The translations under genes and the position numbers were made by a program. Under the pieces are notes generated by a model. That model saw only the letters and a list, made by a program, of their open reading frames with translations. It did no database searches and had not been told where the DNA came from. From NCBI GenBank assembly GCA_016212665.1, contig JACREZ010000025.1:1-64000 (forward strand): a DNA stretch of 64,000 nucleotides. The letters are read 5' to 3'. Shown in pieces: positions 25,934 to 34,718 of this stretch; the first letter of the stretch is position 1, and every line of letters begins with the position of its first letter. The stretch comes from Ignavibacteriota bacterium (GTDB taxonomy: Bacteria; Bacteroidota; Ignavibacteria; UBA10030; SZUA-254).

Positions 25934-27031
25934 TCACACGTTAAACCTGAAAAACATCACATCTCCATCCTCCACAACATACTCATGTCCTTCGACATGA
26001 AGCATGCCCTTCTCTTTCACCGCATGAACCGAACCAAGCGAATCTAAATCTTTGTATTTGATGACTTCCGCACGGATAAACCCACGCTCAAAGTCGGAGT
26101 GAATTTCTCCGGCGGCTTGCGGCGCGTACGAACCTTTACGGATTGTCCATGCACGCGCTTCCTTATCGCCCGATGTGAAGAACGTAATAAGATTGAGAAG
26201 CGAATACCCTTCGTGAATCACCTGCTCAAGTCCTGAGTGTTGAATTCCAAGTTCATGGAGGAATGATTCACGTTCTTCAAATGGCATCGCCGCAATTTCC
26301 GCTTCAATCTTTGTACATGCAATCACAACCTTCGCCCCTTCCTTCTTCGCATGTTCGCGCACTTGCTGAACAAATACACTCTCGCCCGCTATATGCTGTT
26401 CATCCACATTGCAAATATACATGACAGGTTTTGCTGTGAGCAAGTGAGAGTCTCTCAGCCACAGTTGTTCATCAGGAGTTTCCGGATGTTCGTAAATTGC
26501 AAGCCGCCCGGAAAGCAGATGCTCGCGAATACGTGTGTAATACTCTGCTTCCGCTTTGATTTTCTTATCAGCGCTCCTTGCCTTCTTCTCTGCTTCAGCC
26601 TGTTTCCGTTCGATGGTTTCCAAATCTTTCAGAATCAATTCCGTCTCAACAATTTCAATATCACGAATCGGGTTGATGTTCCCATCAACATGAACAACAT
26701 TCTCATCTTCAAAACATCGAACAACATGACAGATTGCATCCACTTCGCGAATGTGTGAAAGAAATTGATTACCGAGTCCTTCCCCTTTGCTCGCGCCCCG
26801 AACGAGTCCGGCAATATCAACAAACTCGATTGTCGTTGGAGTAATTTTCGCGGGCTTGTAAATCTCCGCAATGCGATGAAGCCGTTTATCCGGAACAGTA
26901 ACAATTCCGAGATTCGGGTCAATCGTGCAGAACGGATAATTCTCCGCCGCCGCACCCGCCGCGGTGATTGCATTAAAGAGAGTGGACTTACCAACGTTCG
27001 GAAGTCCTACGATGCCGCACTTAATTCCCAT
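25934..27031 (-). CDS. ychF: Redox-responsive GTPase/ATPase YchF (OLA1 family)
   Basis: 365 residues. G domain starts with 'GLPNVGKSTLFNA' (P-loop), then 'DIAGLVRGASKGEGLGNQFL' region (switch II, key D-x-A-G-L), and the NxxE specificity motif 'CNVDEQ' that favours ATP over GTP in this family. A coiled helical insert is at about 140-200, and the C-terminal TGS domain is near 280-365. Ribosome-associated stress factor. The gap behind it holds 7-mer repeats. Confidence 0.96.
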   Translation of the reverse strand: MGIKCGIVGLPNVGKSTLFNAITAAGAAAENYPFCTIDPNLGIVTVPDKRLHRIAEIYKPAKITPTTIEFVDIAGLVRGASKGEGLGNQFLSHIREVDAICHVVRCFEDENVVHVDGNINPIRDIEIVETELILKDLETIERKQAEAEKKARSADKKIKAEAEYYTRIREHLLSGRLAIYEHPETPDEQLWLRDSHLLTAKPVMYICNVDEQHIAGESVFVQQVREHAKKEGAKVVIACTKIEAEIAAMPFEERESFLHELGIQHSGLEQVIHEGYSLLNLITFFTSGDKEARAWTIRKGSYAPQAAGEIHSDFERGFIRAEVIKYKDLDSLGSVHAVKEKGMLHVEGHEYVVEDGDVMFFRFNV

Positions 27032-27032
27032 G

Positions 27033-27127
27033 AGTTCGTGATTGGTGATTGGTGATTTGTTGAAAATTCAATATTGAACGATTCACGAATTAACGAATTA
27101 ACTAATCACCAATTAACTATTCACTAA
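27033..27127. repeat. Intergenic heptanucleotide repeat between the molybdoenzyme gene and ychF
   Basis: GTGATTG, GTGATTG, GTGATTT, then GAATTAA, CGAATTA, ACTAATC, ACCAATT, AACTATT, CACTAAT. Same style as at 11833 and 48829. Confidence 0.6.
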
Positions 27128-27718
27128 TTAACCAAACCGTTCTTCTTTCCACGGGTCGGCGGGAGTGTTGTAACCATTACGTTCCCACAATCCGGGTTTA
27201 TCAAACTGCATGAATTCGATTTCGTTAATCCACTTTGCCCCTTTCCACGCATACCGTTTCGGAGTGAAGATACGCATTGGTCCGCCATGTTCACGCGGAA
27301 GCGGTTCCCCGTTAAATGTATGAGCAAACATCACTTCTTCATCAAGCATAACTTCGATGGGAAGATTTGTTGTGTAATTATCATACGTATGTTGCATGAT
27401 AAACTTTGCCGTCGGCTTCAATTTGATGAACTGAACAAAATCCTTGAACAACACACCTGTCCAGTCATCATCGAAACGACTCCAGCGAGTCACGCAATGA
27501 AAATCAGCACGAATTGTTGTTTGAGGAAGTTGCATGAATTCCTCCCAACTGAATACTCGTTCCTCTTCAACTTCTCCCCACACTCGAAGTTTCCAGTCTT
27601 TCTGTTCAACTATCGGTGTTTCGTCGTAAGTATAAATTGGGAACTTCTTTGTGAGAACTTGTCCGGGAGGAAGTTTCTGTATTCGTTCTTTCATAATTTT
27701 ATCTTGATTAATATGCAT
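27128..27718 (-). CDS. Sulfite-oxidase-fold molybdopterin enzyme
   Basis: 196 residues consisting of just the SUOX-type Mo-binding domain. Cys75 in 'DFHCVTRWS' is the Mo ligand; 'GGPMRIFTPKRYAWKGAKW' is the conserved cofactor-binding segment. It lacks a Tat signal, so it is a cytoplasmic or undetermined relative of MsrP/YedY. Start could also be Met9 (27694). A moaC-mog fusion for cofactor synthesis is 570 bp upstream on the same strand, which fits use of molybdopterin. Substrate unknown. Confidence 0.88.
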   Translation of the reverse strand: MHINQDKIMKERIQKLPPGQVLTKKFPIYTYDETPIVEQKDWKLRVWGEVEEERVFSWEEFMQLPQTTIRADFHCVTRWSRFDDDWTGVLFKDFVQFIKLKPTAKFIMQHTYDNYTTNLPIEVMLDEEVMFAHTFNGEPLPREHGGPMRIFTPKRYAWKGAKWINEIEFMQFDKPGLWERNGYNTPADPWKEERFG

Positions 27719-27750
27719 GGGTGCAGGGCGTAGAGTGCTATGGTGAATTT

Positions 27751-27849
27751 AGGGTAGTTCCAAAAACCCTATTTTCTTTGCGCCACTTTGCGTATTCTTT
27801 GTGTGCTTTGCGGTTAAACATTTTTGATTGAAGTTTTTGGAACTACCCT
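27751..27849. repeat. 99-bp element with 17-bp perfect inverted ends and CTTTGCG core
   Basis: Ends AGGGTAGTTCCAAAAAC and its exact complement enclose CTTTGCG, CTTTGCG, CTTTGTG, CTTTGCGGTTAAA units. The core recurs at 37340-37410 and 38431-38525, so this is a dispersed family with different outer arms. Confidence 0.8.
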
Positions 27850-27852
27850 TTA

Positions 27853-28254
27853 TTAATTTGTTTTTGTATTTGATTTTGGGAGAATCCATGGTGTTGGATT
27901 GTTTATCATTGTAACAAACTTAGCAATGATTTTGTCATATTCACGGAACAACAATTCCGCCGTCTGTTTTTCAAGATAGTTACATTTCACTGCAAACTCA
28001 ATCCACGTTTGAGTCTCTGCCGCTTCCGCTTCTGCATCATTTAATTTACTAACGAATGCGGCAGTATATCTTCTTTTTCTCCATGCCTCCGCAATGTTCG
28101 CACATACAAAACGAGATGATCTTCTTATTTGATCAGTCAAAGAATACTTCTCTTCCTTCGGAAATGCTTTTGAAACTTCAAATATTTTCATAGCAGATTC
28201 AAACCCAAGTTTATACACCTCCAGTTCATAATGATGTACAATCAACTTCCCCAT
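27853..28254 (-). CDS. Four-helix-bundle protein of the S23 / 23S rRNA intervening-sequence family
   Basis: 133 residues, four amphipathic helices. The family core 'YSLTDQIRRSSRFVCANIAEAWRKR' (shown in two parts: SLTDQIRRSS and VCANIAEAW) and 'FVSKLNDAEAEAAETQTW' are clear. Relatives occur in rRNA intervening sequences and as free genes beside mobile retroelements. Here it is free-standing. An 85-bp piece of it is copied at 25764. Function uncertain. Confidence 0.9.
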   Translation of the reverse strand: MGKLIVHHYELEVYKLGFESAMKIFEVSKAFPKEEKYSLTDQIRRSSRFVCANIAEAWRKRRYTAAFVSKLNDAEAEAAETQTWIEFAVKCNYLEKQTAELLFREYDKIIAKFVTMINNPTPWILPKSNTKTN

Positions 28255-28293
28255 AATTCACCCCCGCACTCTACACCCTGCACCCCAGCAATA

Positions 28294-29202
28294 TCAGCCA
28301 TGCTTCTCCCCTCTCAACATCCTAAATCCGTGTATCACCGATGGAAAGATTGCATCAATACCATCAATAACTCCACCAACCGAACCTGGGAGATTGATAA
28401 TGATTGATTCTCCGCGAACACCAGCAACACATCGAGAAAACATCGAAGTCGGGATTCTGCTCTGACCGTAGTTACGAATCGCTTCTTCAACTCCATCAAG
28501 TCGTCTGTCAATCAAAGCAAGCGTCGCTTCAGGCGTTACATCTCGCGGACCAATTCCCGTTCCTCCAGTTGTCACAATCAAATTGACTTTATCATCATCA
28601 ACTAATTTCTTCAATTCTTTTTCAATCAATAGACGCTCATCAGGCAACACCTTGTAACCAGTAACCCGAAACCCGTAACCATTCAATCTTTCACTCAGGA
28701 TCTTCCCCGACGTATCCTCTCCTTTTCCACTACTCACTGTATCGCTGAGAACCAACACCGCCGCGGTTAATCCTTCTCCCGTTTCTTTGAAGTCTGATTT
28801 GCCACCTTTCTTCGAGAGCAGTTTGACTGAAACGATTTCCATTTCATCATCAATAATTTTCAGCATGTCGTACAACGTAAGAGCGGCAGAAGATGCAGCA
28901 ACAACTGCTTCCATCTCTACTCCGGTTTTCCAAATTGCTTTCACTTCTGTCGTGATGGTCATGGAATTGGCGCCGAGTTGAATATCAACTGAAACAAAAT
29001 CAAGCGGAACCTGATGACAATAGGGAATCAGGATACTTGTATTTTTCGCCGCTTGAATTCCGGCTACCCGTGCAACTATAAGCGGGTCGGCTTTTGGTAC
29101 ATTTCCGGTTCTGATTGCATCAATCGTTGACGGACTGACAACAAGTGTTGCTTCTGCCTTTGCAGTTCGTAATGTGTTTGATTTTGCTGATACGTCTCTC
29201 AT
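28294..29202 (-). CDS. moaC/mog: MoaC-MogA/MoaB fusion for molybdenum cofactor synthesis
   Basis: 302 residues. Residues 1-140 are MoaC (cyclic pyranopterin monophosphate synthase): 'PIVARVAGIQAAKNTS', 'IPYCHQVPLDFV', 'GVEMEAVVAASSAALTLYDM'. Residues about 148-300 are the MoaB/Mog domain that adenylates molybdopterin: 'LSDTVSSGKGEDTSGKI' and 'VTTGGTGIGPRDVTPEA'. Fusion of the two is known in several phyla. Serves enzymes such as the SUOX-type protein nearby. Upstream is a 95-bp gap before copA without visible motifs. Confidence 0.93.
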   Translation of the reverse strand: MRDVSAKSNTLRTAKAEATLVVSPSTIDAIRTGNVPKADPLIVARVAGIQAAKNTSILIPYCHQVPLDFVSVDIQLGANSMTITTEVKAIWKTGVEMEAVVAASSAALTLYDMLKIIDDEMEIVSVKLLSKKGGKSDFKETGEGLTAAVLVLSDTVSSGKGEDTSGKILSERLNGYGFRVTGYKVLPDERLLIEKELKKLVDDDKVNLIVTTGGTGIGPRDVTPEATLALIDRRLDGVEEAIRNYGQSRIPTSMFSRCVAGVRGESIIINLPGSVGGVIDGIDAIFPSVIHGFRMLRGEKHG

Positions 29203-29298
29203 ACTTGATACTTGATTCTTGGTTCTTTGTTATTAGTCAATGGTCATTCGTCATTTGTGCTGACCCTTGTTCTGACTATAAATTTGTGAGTTATTTTT

Positions 29299-31578
29299 TT
29301 AAAGTTTCTTGCTTTTAATTCTTAGAGAATTAGTGACAACGCTGACCGAACTAAACGCCATCGCTGCAGCGGCGTACATGGGATTGAGCAAACCGAACGC
29401 GGCAACCGGAATCCCGATGACATTGTAGATGAATGCCCAAAAAAGATTTTGCTTGATTGTTCTTATCGTCAACTGTGAAAGTTTGATTGCCTGAACAACC
29501 GAAAGCAAGTCGCCTTTCATCAGAGTGATGTCTGCTGTTTCCATCGCAACATCGGTTCCGGTTCCCATTGCAATGCTGACATCAGCTTGCGCAAGCGCAG
29601 GCGCATCGTTGATTCCGTCACCAACCATTGCAACAATTCTTCCTTCGGCTTGCAAAGATTTTATCCGTGATGCTTTCTCTTCGGGCTTCACATTTCCCAG
29701 AACGTTTTCAATCCCAACTTCCTCGGCGATTCTTTGTGCTGAAAATGAATTGTCACCGGTAATCATCACAACATCAATATTCATGGATTTCAATTGTTGA
29801 ACTGCTTCACGCGAAGTCGGTTTGACAGAATCAGAAATTCCGATAAACCCGTACAATCGGTCACCAACAGAAACATAAACGATAGTCTTTCCTTCATCAC
29901 CGAGTTTATCAGCAACAGGTGAAACTTCTTCTGTTGATAGGACATACTCGCTCAGTCCCGAAACGCTTCCGACGATGACAAAGTCGCTACCGACCAATCC
30001 ACGAATCCCGAAACCGGGAACGGCGTCAAACGATTCGGCAGGTAACAACGGTATTCCTTTCTGAGTCGCATGACGAACAATTGCTTGAGCCAGAGGATGT
30101 TCGGAATGTTTTTCGAGCGATGCGGCTTTTTGAAGAACCTCATTCACCGTGAGATTACCAAACGGCACAACATCCGTTACAACCGGTTTTCCTTCCGTAA
30201 TTGTTCCTGTTTTATCAAATACAATGGTTTGAATGTTATGTGCGCGTTCCAAACTCTCAGCATTCTTGATGAGAATTCCTTTCGATGCGCCAAGTCCGGT
30301 GCCAACCATAATCGCGGTCGGCGTTGCAAGTCCGAGAGCGCACGGGCAAGCGATAATTAACACAGCAATAAAGTTTATCATCGAAGAAGCAAACCCCGAA
30401 CCTCCAACCACAAACCATCCAACAAACGTTAAGATTGCAAGTCCGATGACTACCGGAACAAACACAGCGGCGACTTTATCCGCCAACGCCTGAATCGGCG
30501 CTTTTGAGCCTTGCGCATCTTCCACAAGTTTGATGATGTGCGCAATCACCGTCTCCTGTCCGACAGCAGTAGCACGAAATTCAACGCTTCCGTTCTTGTT
30601 GATGGTTCCGCCGATGAGATTGCTGCCAACTGTTTTCTCAACAGGAATACTTTCGCCTGTCACCATGGATTCATCAACCGATGTATATCCTTTGATGATG
30701 ATTCCATCTACAGGAATTTTTTCTCCCGGTCGAACGAGAACAATATCCTCCTTCAACACTTCATCGATACCGACTTCCTTCTCGATTCCGTTTCGTGTTA
30801 CATGCGCTGTCTTCGGTTGCAAACCGAGGAGTTTTTTCATTGCATCACGAGTTCGTGTTTTTGCCTTCGCTTCTAACAATCGTCCAAGCAAAATAAGCGT
30901 AATGATTGTCGCCGAAGTATCGAAGTAAATATGGCTCGATGCATCATGAATCGAAAGCCAGTGCGGGAACATCACAGCAACTAAACTATACACATACGCC
31001 GTTCCCGTACCGACCGCAACGAGCGTGTTCATATCGGCAGAGAAATGTTTTGCAAGTTTCCATGCGGTAACAAAAAATCGTTTACCGGAAACAACAAGCA
31101 CCAACGTTGTTGCAATAAGCAGGAGTTTGTTCACTTCGTCCATCGAGAGTGGTGAAACACTCATGAACCAATCCATCATGCTTACCATGCTGATGAACAT
31201 AATTGGAACTGTGAGGAATGCGCTGAAGAGAAATTCACGCTTCAACTTCGATTCGCTCGAATCTTGTGAGTTGTGAGTCGTTAGTGGTGAGTGAAGCGGG
31301 AGTACATTATAATCATGAATCCTGAATCTTGAATCCTGAATCTCTTTCGGAATTGATGGAATGATAAGTTTATATCCCGCTTCTTCCACCACGGTTGCAA
31401 GTTGTTCATAGTTCGTTTTTGCTTCATTGAACGAGAGCGTTACTTTTTCGGTTGCGAGGTTAACATTTGCAGTTTCAACCCCTTCAACCTTTTTCAATAC
31501 CTTCTCGACACGGGCAACACAACTTGCACACGTCATTCCTTCGACCGGAAGCGTAATTGTCTGTTTTTTATCTTGCAT
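29299..31578 (-). CDS. copA: Copper-translocating P1B-type ATPase
   Basis: 759 residues. One N-terminal metal-binding domain with GMTCASC (14-20), then eight membrane helices, CPC metal motif in '[14 protein letters not shown]', phosphorylation site 'DKTGTIT', hinge '[14 protein letters not shown]', and HP motif 'SEHPLAQ'. Exports Cu(I) from cytoplasm. Residues about 80-110, between the metal-binding domain and the first helix, are low-complexity and come from heptanucleotide repeats. Its ATG overlaps the stop of the copper chaperone gene (TAATG). Confidence 0.95.
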   Translation of the reverse strand: MQDKKQTITLPVEGMTCASCVARVEKVLKKVEGVETANVNLATEKVTLSFNEAKTNYEQLATVVEEAGYKLIIPSIPKEIQDSRFRIHDYNVLPLHSPLTTHNSQDSSESKLKREFLFSAFLTVPIMFISMVSMMDWFMSVSPLSMDEVNKLLLIATTLVLVVSGKRFFVTAWKLAKHFSADMNTLVAVGTGTAYVYSLVAVMFPHWLSIHDASSHIYFDTSATIITLILLGRLLEAKAKTRTRDAMKKLLGLQPKTAHVTRNGIEKEVGIDEVLKEDIVLVRPGEKIPVDGIIIKGYTSVDESMVTGESIPVEKTVGSNLIGGTINKNGSVEFRATAVGQETVIAHIIKLVEDAQGSKAPIQALADKVAAVFVPVVIGLAILTFVGWFVVGGSGFASSMINFIAVLIIACPCALGLATPTAIMVGTGLGASKGILIKNAESLERAHNIQTIVFDKTGTITEGKPVVTDVVPFGNLTVNEVLQKAASLEKHSEHPLAQAIVRHATQKGIPLLPAESFDAVPGFGIRGLVGSDFVIVGSVSGLSEYVLSTEEVSPVADKLGDEGKTIVYVSVGDRLYGFIGISDSVKPTSREAVQQLKSMNIDVVMITGDNSFSAQRIAEEVGIENVLGNVKPEEKASRIKSLQAEGRIVAMVGDGINDAPALAQADVSIAMGTGTDVAMETADITLMKGDLLSVVQAIKLSQLTIRTIKQNLFWAFIYNVIGIPVAAFGLLNPMYAAAAMAFSSVSVVTNSLRIKSKKL
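31262..31346. repeat. Heptanucleotide repeat inside copA
   Basis: Two clusters: TTGTGAG, TTGTGAG, TCGTTAG, TGGTGAG and ATCATGA, ATCCTGA, ATCTTGA, ATCCTGA. Encodes the linker residues '[10 protein letters not shown]' and '[10 protein letters not shown]' in CopA without breaking the frame. Confidence 0.75.
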
Positions 31579-31781
31579 TACAATTGCAAAGTATATCCGG
31601 CTTCTTCTATAGCTTTGGCAAGCATTTCATCTGTCACCATTGTTTCTTCAACAAGCAAACGGGCTTTTCCTATTTCCACGTGTTCGATTGTTGCCCCATG
31701 TAGTTTGCCGAGTTCTTTCTTTACTGCCATTACGCAATGTTGACATGTCATGCCATGAATGATAATTTCTTTCAATTTCAT
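31578..31781 (-). CDS. copZ: Copper chaperone / heavy-metal-associated domain protein
   Basis: About 67 residues from ATG 31781 (a start at 31817 would add 12 residues upstream of the natural N-terminus '[16 protein letters not shown]'). It has the ferredoxin-like HMA fold with GMTCQHC binding Cu(I). One-base overlap with copA indicates translational coupling; it hands copper to CopA. Confidence 0.9.
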   Translation of the reverse strand: MKLKEIIIHGMTCQHCVMAVKKELGKLHGATIEHVEIGKARLLVEETMVTDEMLAKAIEEAGYTLQL

Positions 31782-31918
31782 TTTTAGTCCATTTCGTTGT
31801 GAGAATATCTTTCTCATAATATACTATAACTTGACTTTTTCTCCCATTCATCACCCTCAAGAACATTGGACTTCAGTTTTCATCTTACTATATTCTTTCA
31901 GCATCCAAAAAAAGAAGA

Positions 31919-33061
31919 ATGAAACCAGCGCCAATTCCAATAAACGAATCAGAAAGGCTCCAAGCTCTTTATCGGTTTGATATTTTAGATACACCTCCGG
32001 AAGTCATCTTTGACGATATCATTTCCCTTGCATCATTTATTTGTGATACCCCGATTGCCCTCTTATCACTTGTTGATTCCGAAAGACAGTGGTTTAAATC
32101 CAGAGTAGGAATACAAGAATCCGAATCACCGCGCGATATTTCTTTTTGTGGCCATGCAATTGTTACTGATGATGATTTATTCATCGTCAACGATACCTTG
32201 GTTGATGAGAGGTTCAAAGACAATCCATTAGTCACAAACGAGCCATCCATTAGATTCTACGCCGGAGCAAAGTTAGTTACTCACGATGGATTCAACATCG
32301 GGACAATTTGTGTTATTGATAAAATCCCCAGAAAACTATCCGAGCAACAATTAGACGCGCTTCAATCGTTACGTCGGCATGTGATGATTAGTTTAGAATA
32401 CCGGTCGGAACATGAGCGACTTACCAAACTGCTCATTGACCATCAAGCCCAAACAAAAAAACTAAAGGAGACAGAAGAATTGTTCCAGGACGTTGTTGAA
32501 CGGGCGCAGGAAATTATTTGCAGAACCGATATGCACGGACATATCGTTCTTTTTAACACAGCGCTTGTCCGATTATCAGGGTATTCTGCTGATGAACTTC
32601 TTGGGAAACATTATTTAGATTTTTTTCCTGCACGATTTCAGGAAAATATTAGAAATTTATATCGAACCCAACGAGACAACAAACTTCAGGAAACATATTT
32701 TGAATGTCCTGTTTTAACAAAAGACGGGAAAGAATTATGGGTTGGACAAAACGTTACAACACTTTGGGGTGAAGAAACGATAACCGGCTATCAGGTTGTC
32801 GCGAGAGATATTACCGAACGACGACATGGAGAAGAACTCCGCGAGAAACTTATCCGAGATCTCGAGCAAGCAATTTACAACGTGAAAACATTAACAGGGC
32901 TCCTTCCGATTTGTGCTTCATGTAAAAAAATCAGGGACGACAGCGGCTATTGGAATCAGGTTGAAGCGTACCTGATTGAACATACCGACCTCACCTTGAC
33001 TCATGGTATTTGTCCTGAGTGCATGAAAAAACTCTACCCACAATATTACAAAGAAAAATAG
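31919..33061 (+). CDS. GAF-PAS sensor with C-terminal zinc-ribbon-like module
   Basis: 380 residues, cytoplasmic. GAF domain about 20-160 ('ESPRDISFCGHAI', 'FYAGAKLVTHDG'), PAS/PAC about 185-305 ('ARDITERR'), coiled linker, then a 50-residue module 'CASCKKIRDDSGYW...THGICPECMKKL' at 330-375. There is no histidine kinase or GGDEF domain, so the module itself may be the output. The paired CxxC and CxxC suit a zinc ion. The same module ends the convergent response regulator at 33083. Confidence 0.85.
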   Translation: MKPAPIPINESERLQALYRFDILDTPPEVIFDDIISLASFICDTPIALLSLVDSERQWFKSRVGIQESESPRDISFCGHAIVTDDDLFIVNDTLVDERFKDNPLVTNEPSIRFYAGAKLVTHDGFNIGTICVIDKIPRKLSEQQLDALQSLRRHVMISLEYRSEHERLTKLLIDHQAQTKKLKETEELFQDVVERAQEIICRTDMHGHIVLFNTALVRLSGYSADELLGKHYLDFFPARFQENIRNLYRTQRDNKLQETYFECPVLTKDGKELWVGQNVTTLWGEETITGYQVVARDITERRHGEELREKLIRDLEQAIYNVKTLTGLLPICASCKKIRDDSGYWNQVEAYLIEHTDLTLTHGICPECMKKLYPQYYKEK

Positions 33062-33082
33062 GTTTATACGTTAGAGATTTTC

Positions 33083-33694
33083 TTATCGTTTATTTACTTC
33101 AATCTCTTTCATCATCCTCTCACTGCATTCCTTACAAATTCCATGCGTTAGTTTTGCATCGGTATGAACGGTCAAATATTCTTCAACCTGATGCCAGTAT
33201 CCTTCATCATCACGGATTTTTTTACACCACGCGCACATGGGAAGTAAACCGCTCAAATGTTTTACTTTTTCTAACGCCTCACGAAGTTCCCGTAGCAATC
33301 GTTCGCGTTCACGCTCATTCCGTTTGCGCTCCACTGCGTATCGTATCGAGCGACGAAGACTATCCGGTTGTAACATATCTTTGAAGAAGAAATCCTGTAC
33401 TCCATCGCCAACCGTTTTAATAGCAAACCGTTCGCTGTGTTTCCCACTGACAATAATAATCGGTAATTCCGGCGCGGCAGACATCACCGCTTTCATCGTA
33501 TCATTCCCCGTACTATCGGGTAACGTAAGGTCGGCTAACACAACATCGTATTGGCGTGTTGAAATACGAGTGATGCCTTCTTCAAGTGTTTGCACCCAAT
33601 CAACTTTGAAACTGCCGGAAAGATAACCGTTCACCATGTATGCATCATGTTGGTCGTCTTCAATCAAGAGAACGCGTAAAATTTCTTCAATCAT
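33083..33694 (-). CDS. Response regulator with the same C-terminal zinc-ribbon-like module
   Basis: 203 residues. Receiver domain 1-125: acidic 'LLIEDDQHDA', phospho-acceptor Asp in 'VVLADLTLPDS', Lys in 'FFFKDML'. A coiled helix leads to 'CAWCKKIRDDEGYW...THGICKECSERM' (about 150-198), nearly the same as the sensor's C-terminus. It converges with that sensor gene with 21 bp between stops. No DNA-binding domain. The two may be signalling partners. Confidence 0.85.
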   Translation of the reverse strand: MIEEILRVLLIEDDQHDAYMVNGYLSGSFKVDWVQTLEEGITRISTRQYDVVLADLTLPDSTGNDTMKAVMSAAPELPIIIVSGKHSERFAIKTVGDGVQDFFFKDMLQPDSLRRSIRYAVERKRNERERERLLRELREALEKVKHLSGLLPMCAWCKKIRDDEGYWHQVEEYLTVHTDAKLTHGICKECSERMMKEIEVNKR

Positions 33695-33770
33695 ACTTTT
33701 TCCTTTTATATATTTTTTTTTCTGAAGTCTATATTCTGATTACTACTACTCACTACTCACCAATCACGAA

Positions 33771-34718
33771 TCACTTCCTCATCCTATCCATCAACACTGC
33801 AAGCAGAATCACGATACCCACAAGCACCATCTGAACATACGAACTGACATTGAGTAGGTTCAATCCGTTTCGCAAAACACCGATGAGCATGGCTCCTAAG
33901 AATGTTCCGATAATTGTTCCTCGTCCGCCCGTGAGACTTGTTCCGCCAACAACAACTGCGGCAATCACATCAAGTTCGTACATCAAACCGGAATTCGGCT
34001 GACCGGAGTTCATTCTCGAAGCAAGGAGAATTCCGCTGAGAGAAGCAAGCACACCGGAAATCATATAGACTTGTAACAACACTTTGTTTGTGTTGATGCC
34101 GGCAAGCCGCGCCGCTTCTTTATTCCCGCCAACTGCATACACATATCTTCCAAATCGTGTTCGATGAAGAATCAAAAATGCGAGTATGTAAACAACGAAC
34201 ATAAAAATCGTCGGAATCGGAATTTCCAACAAGCGACTATTACCGAGAACGCTGAACTCCGGCGGTACTTCCCAAATCGGTCTTCCTTCGGTGTACATGA
34301 ATGCGAGTCCGCGGCTCACGGTCATCATCGCAAGTGTAACAATGAACGGCGTGATGTTGAATTTCGTAATGAACACTCCGGCAATCATTCCTGCAATCGC
34401 GCCAACACACAATCCAATGAGTAATGCAACCGGAAACGGAACGGATTGGCTCAACGCGCTTGTCGTAATTACTCCGGTTAAAGCAACCAACGCGCCGACG
34501 GATAAATCAATTCCTCCCGTGAGAATAACGAACGTCATTCCGACTGCAATAATTGCTGTGATTGAGGTTTGAAGCGTTACGTTGAGAATGTTATCGGGCG
34601 TGAAGAAGAACTCGGAGAGTTGAGAGAAGAGAATCAACTCGGCAAGCAACGCAATGCCGATACCGAAACGGTCAAACAGTTTCTTGAAAATATTTTTCGG
34701 GGATGACTGCTCAGACAT
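33771..34718 (-). CDS. Sugar ABC transporter permease (RbsC family), permease 1
   Basis: About 315 residues from ATG 34718, chosen over 34748 because it gives the normal N-terminus and an 8-bp overlap with the ATPase stop. Eight to ten membrane helices and the BPD_transp_2 signature around 'LSVGALVALTGVITTSALS' (core GGIDLSVG), 'GGNKEAARLAGIN' and 'AVVVGGTSLTGGRGT'. Partners the ATPase at 34711. Confidence 0.92.
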   Translation of the reverse strand: MSEQSSPKNIFKKLFDRFGIGIALLAELILFSQLSEFFFTPDNILNVTLQTSITAIIAVGMTFVILTGGIDLSVGALVALTGVITTSALSQSVPFPVALLIGLCVGAIAGMIAGVFITKFNITPFIVTLAMMTVSRGLAFMYTEGRPIWEVPPEFSVLGNSRLLEIPIPTIFMFVVYILAFLILHRTRFGRYVYAVGGNKEAARLAGINTNKVLLQVYMISGVLASLSGILLASRMNSGQPNSGLMYELDVIAAVVVGGTSLTGGRGTIIGTFLGAMLIGVLRNGLNLLNVSSYVQMVLVGIVILLAVLMDRMRK

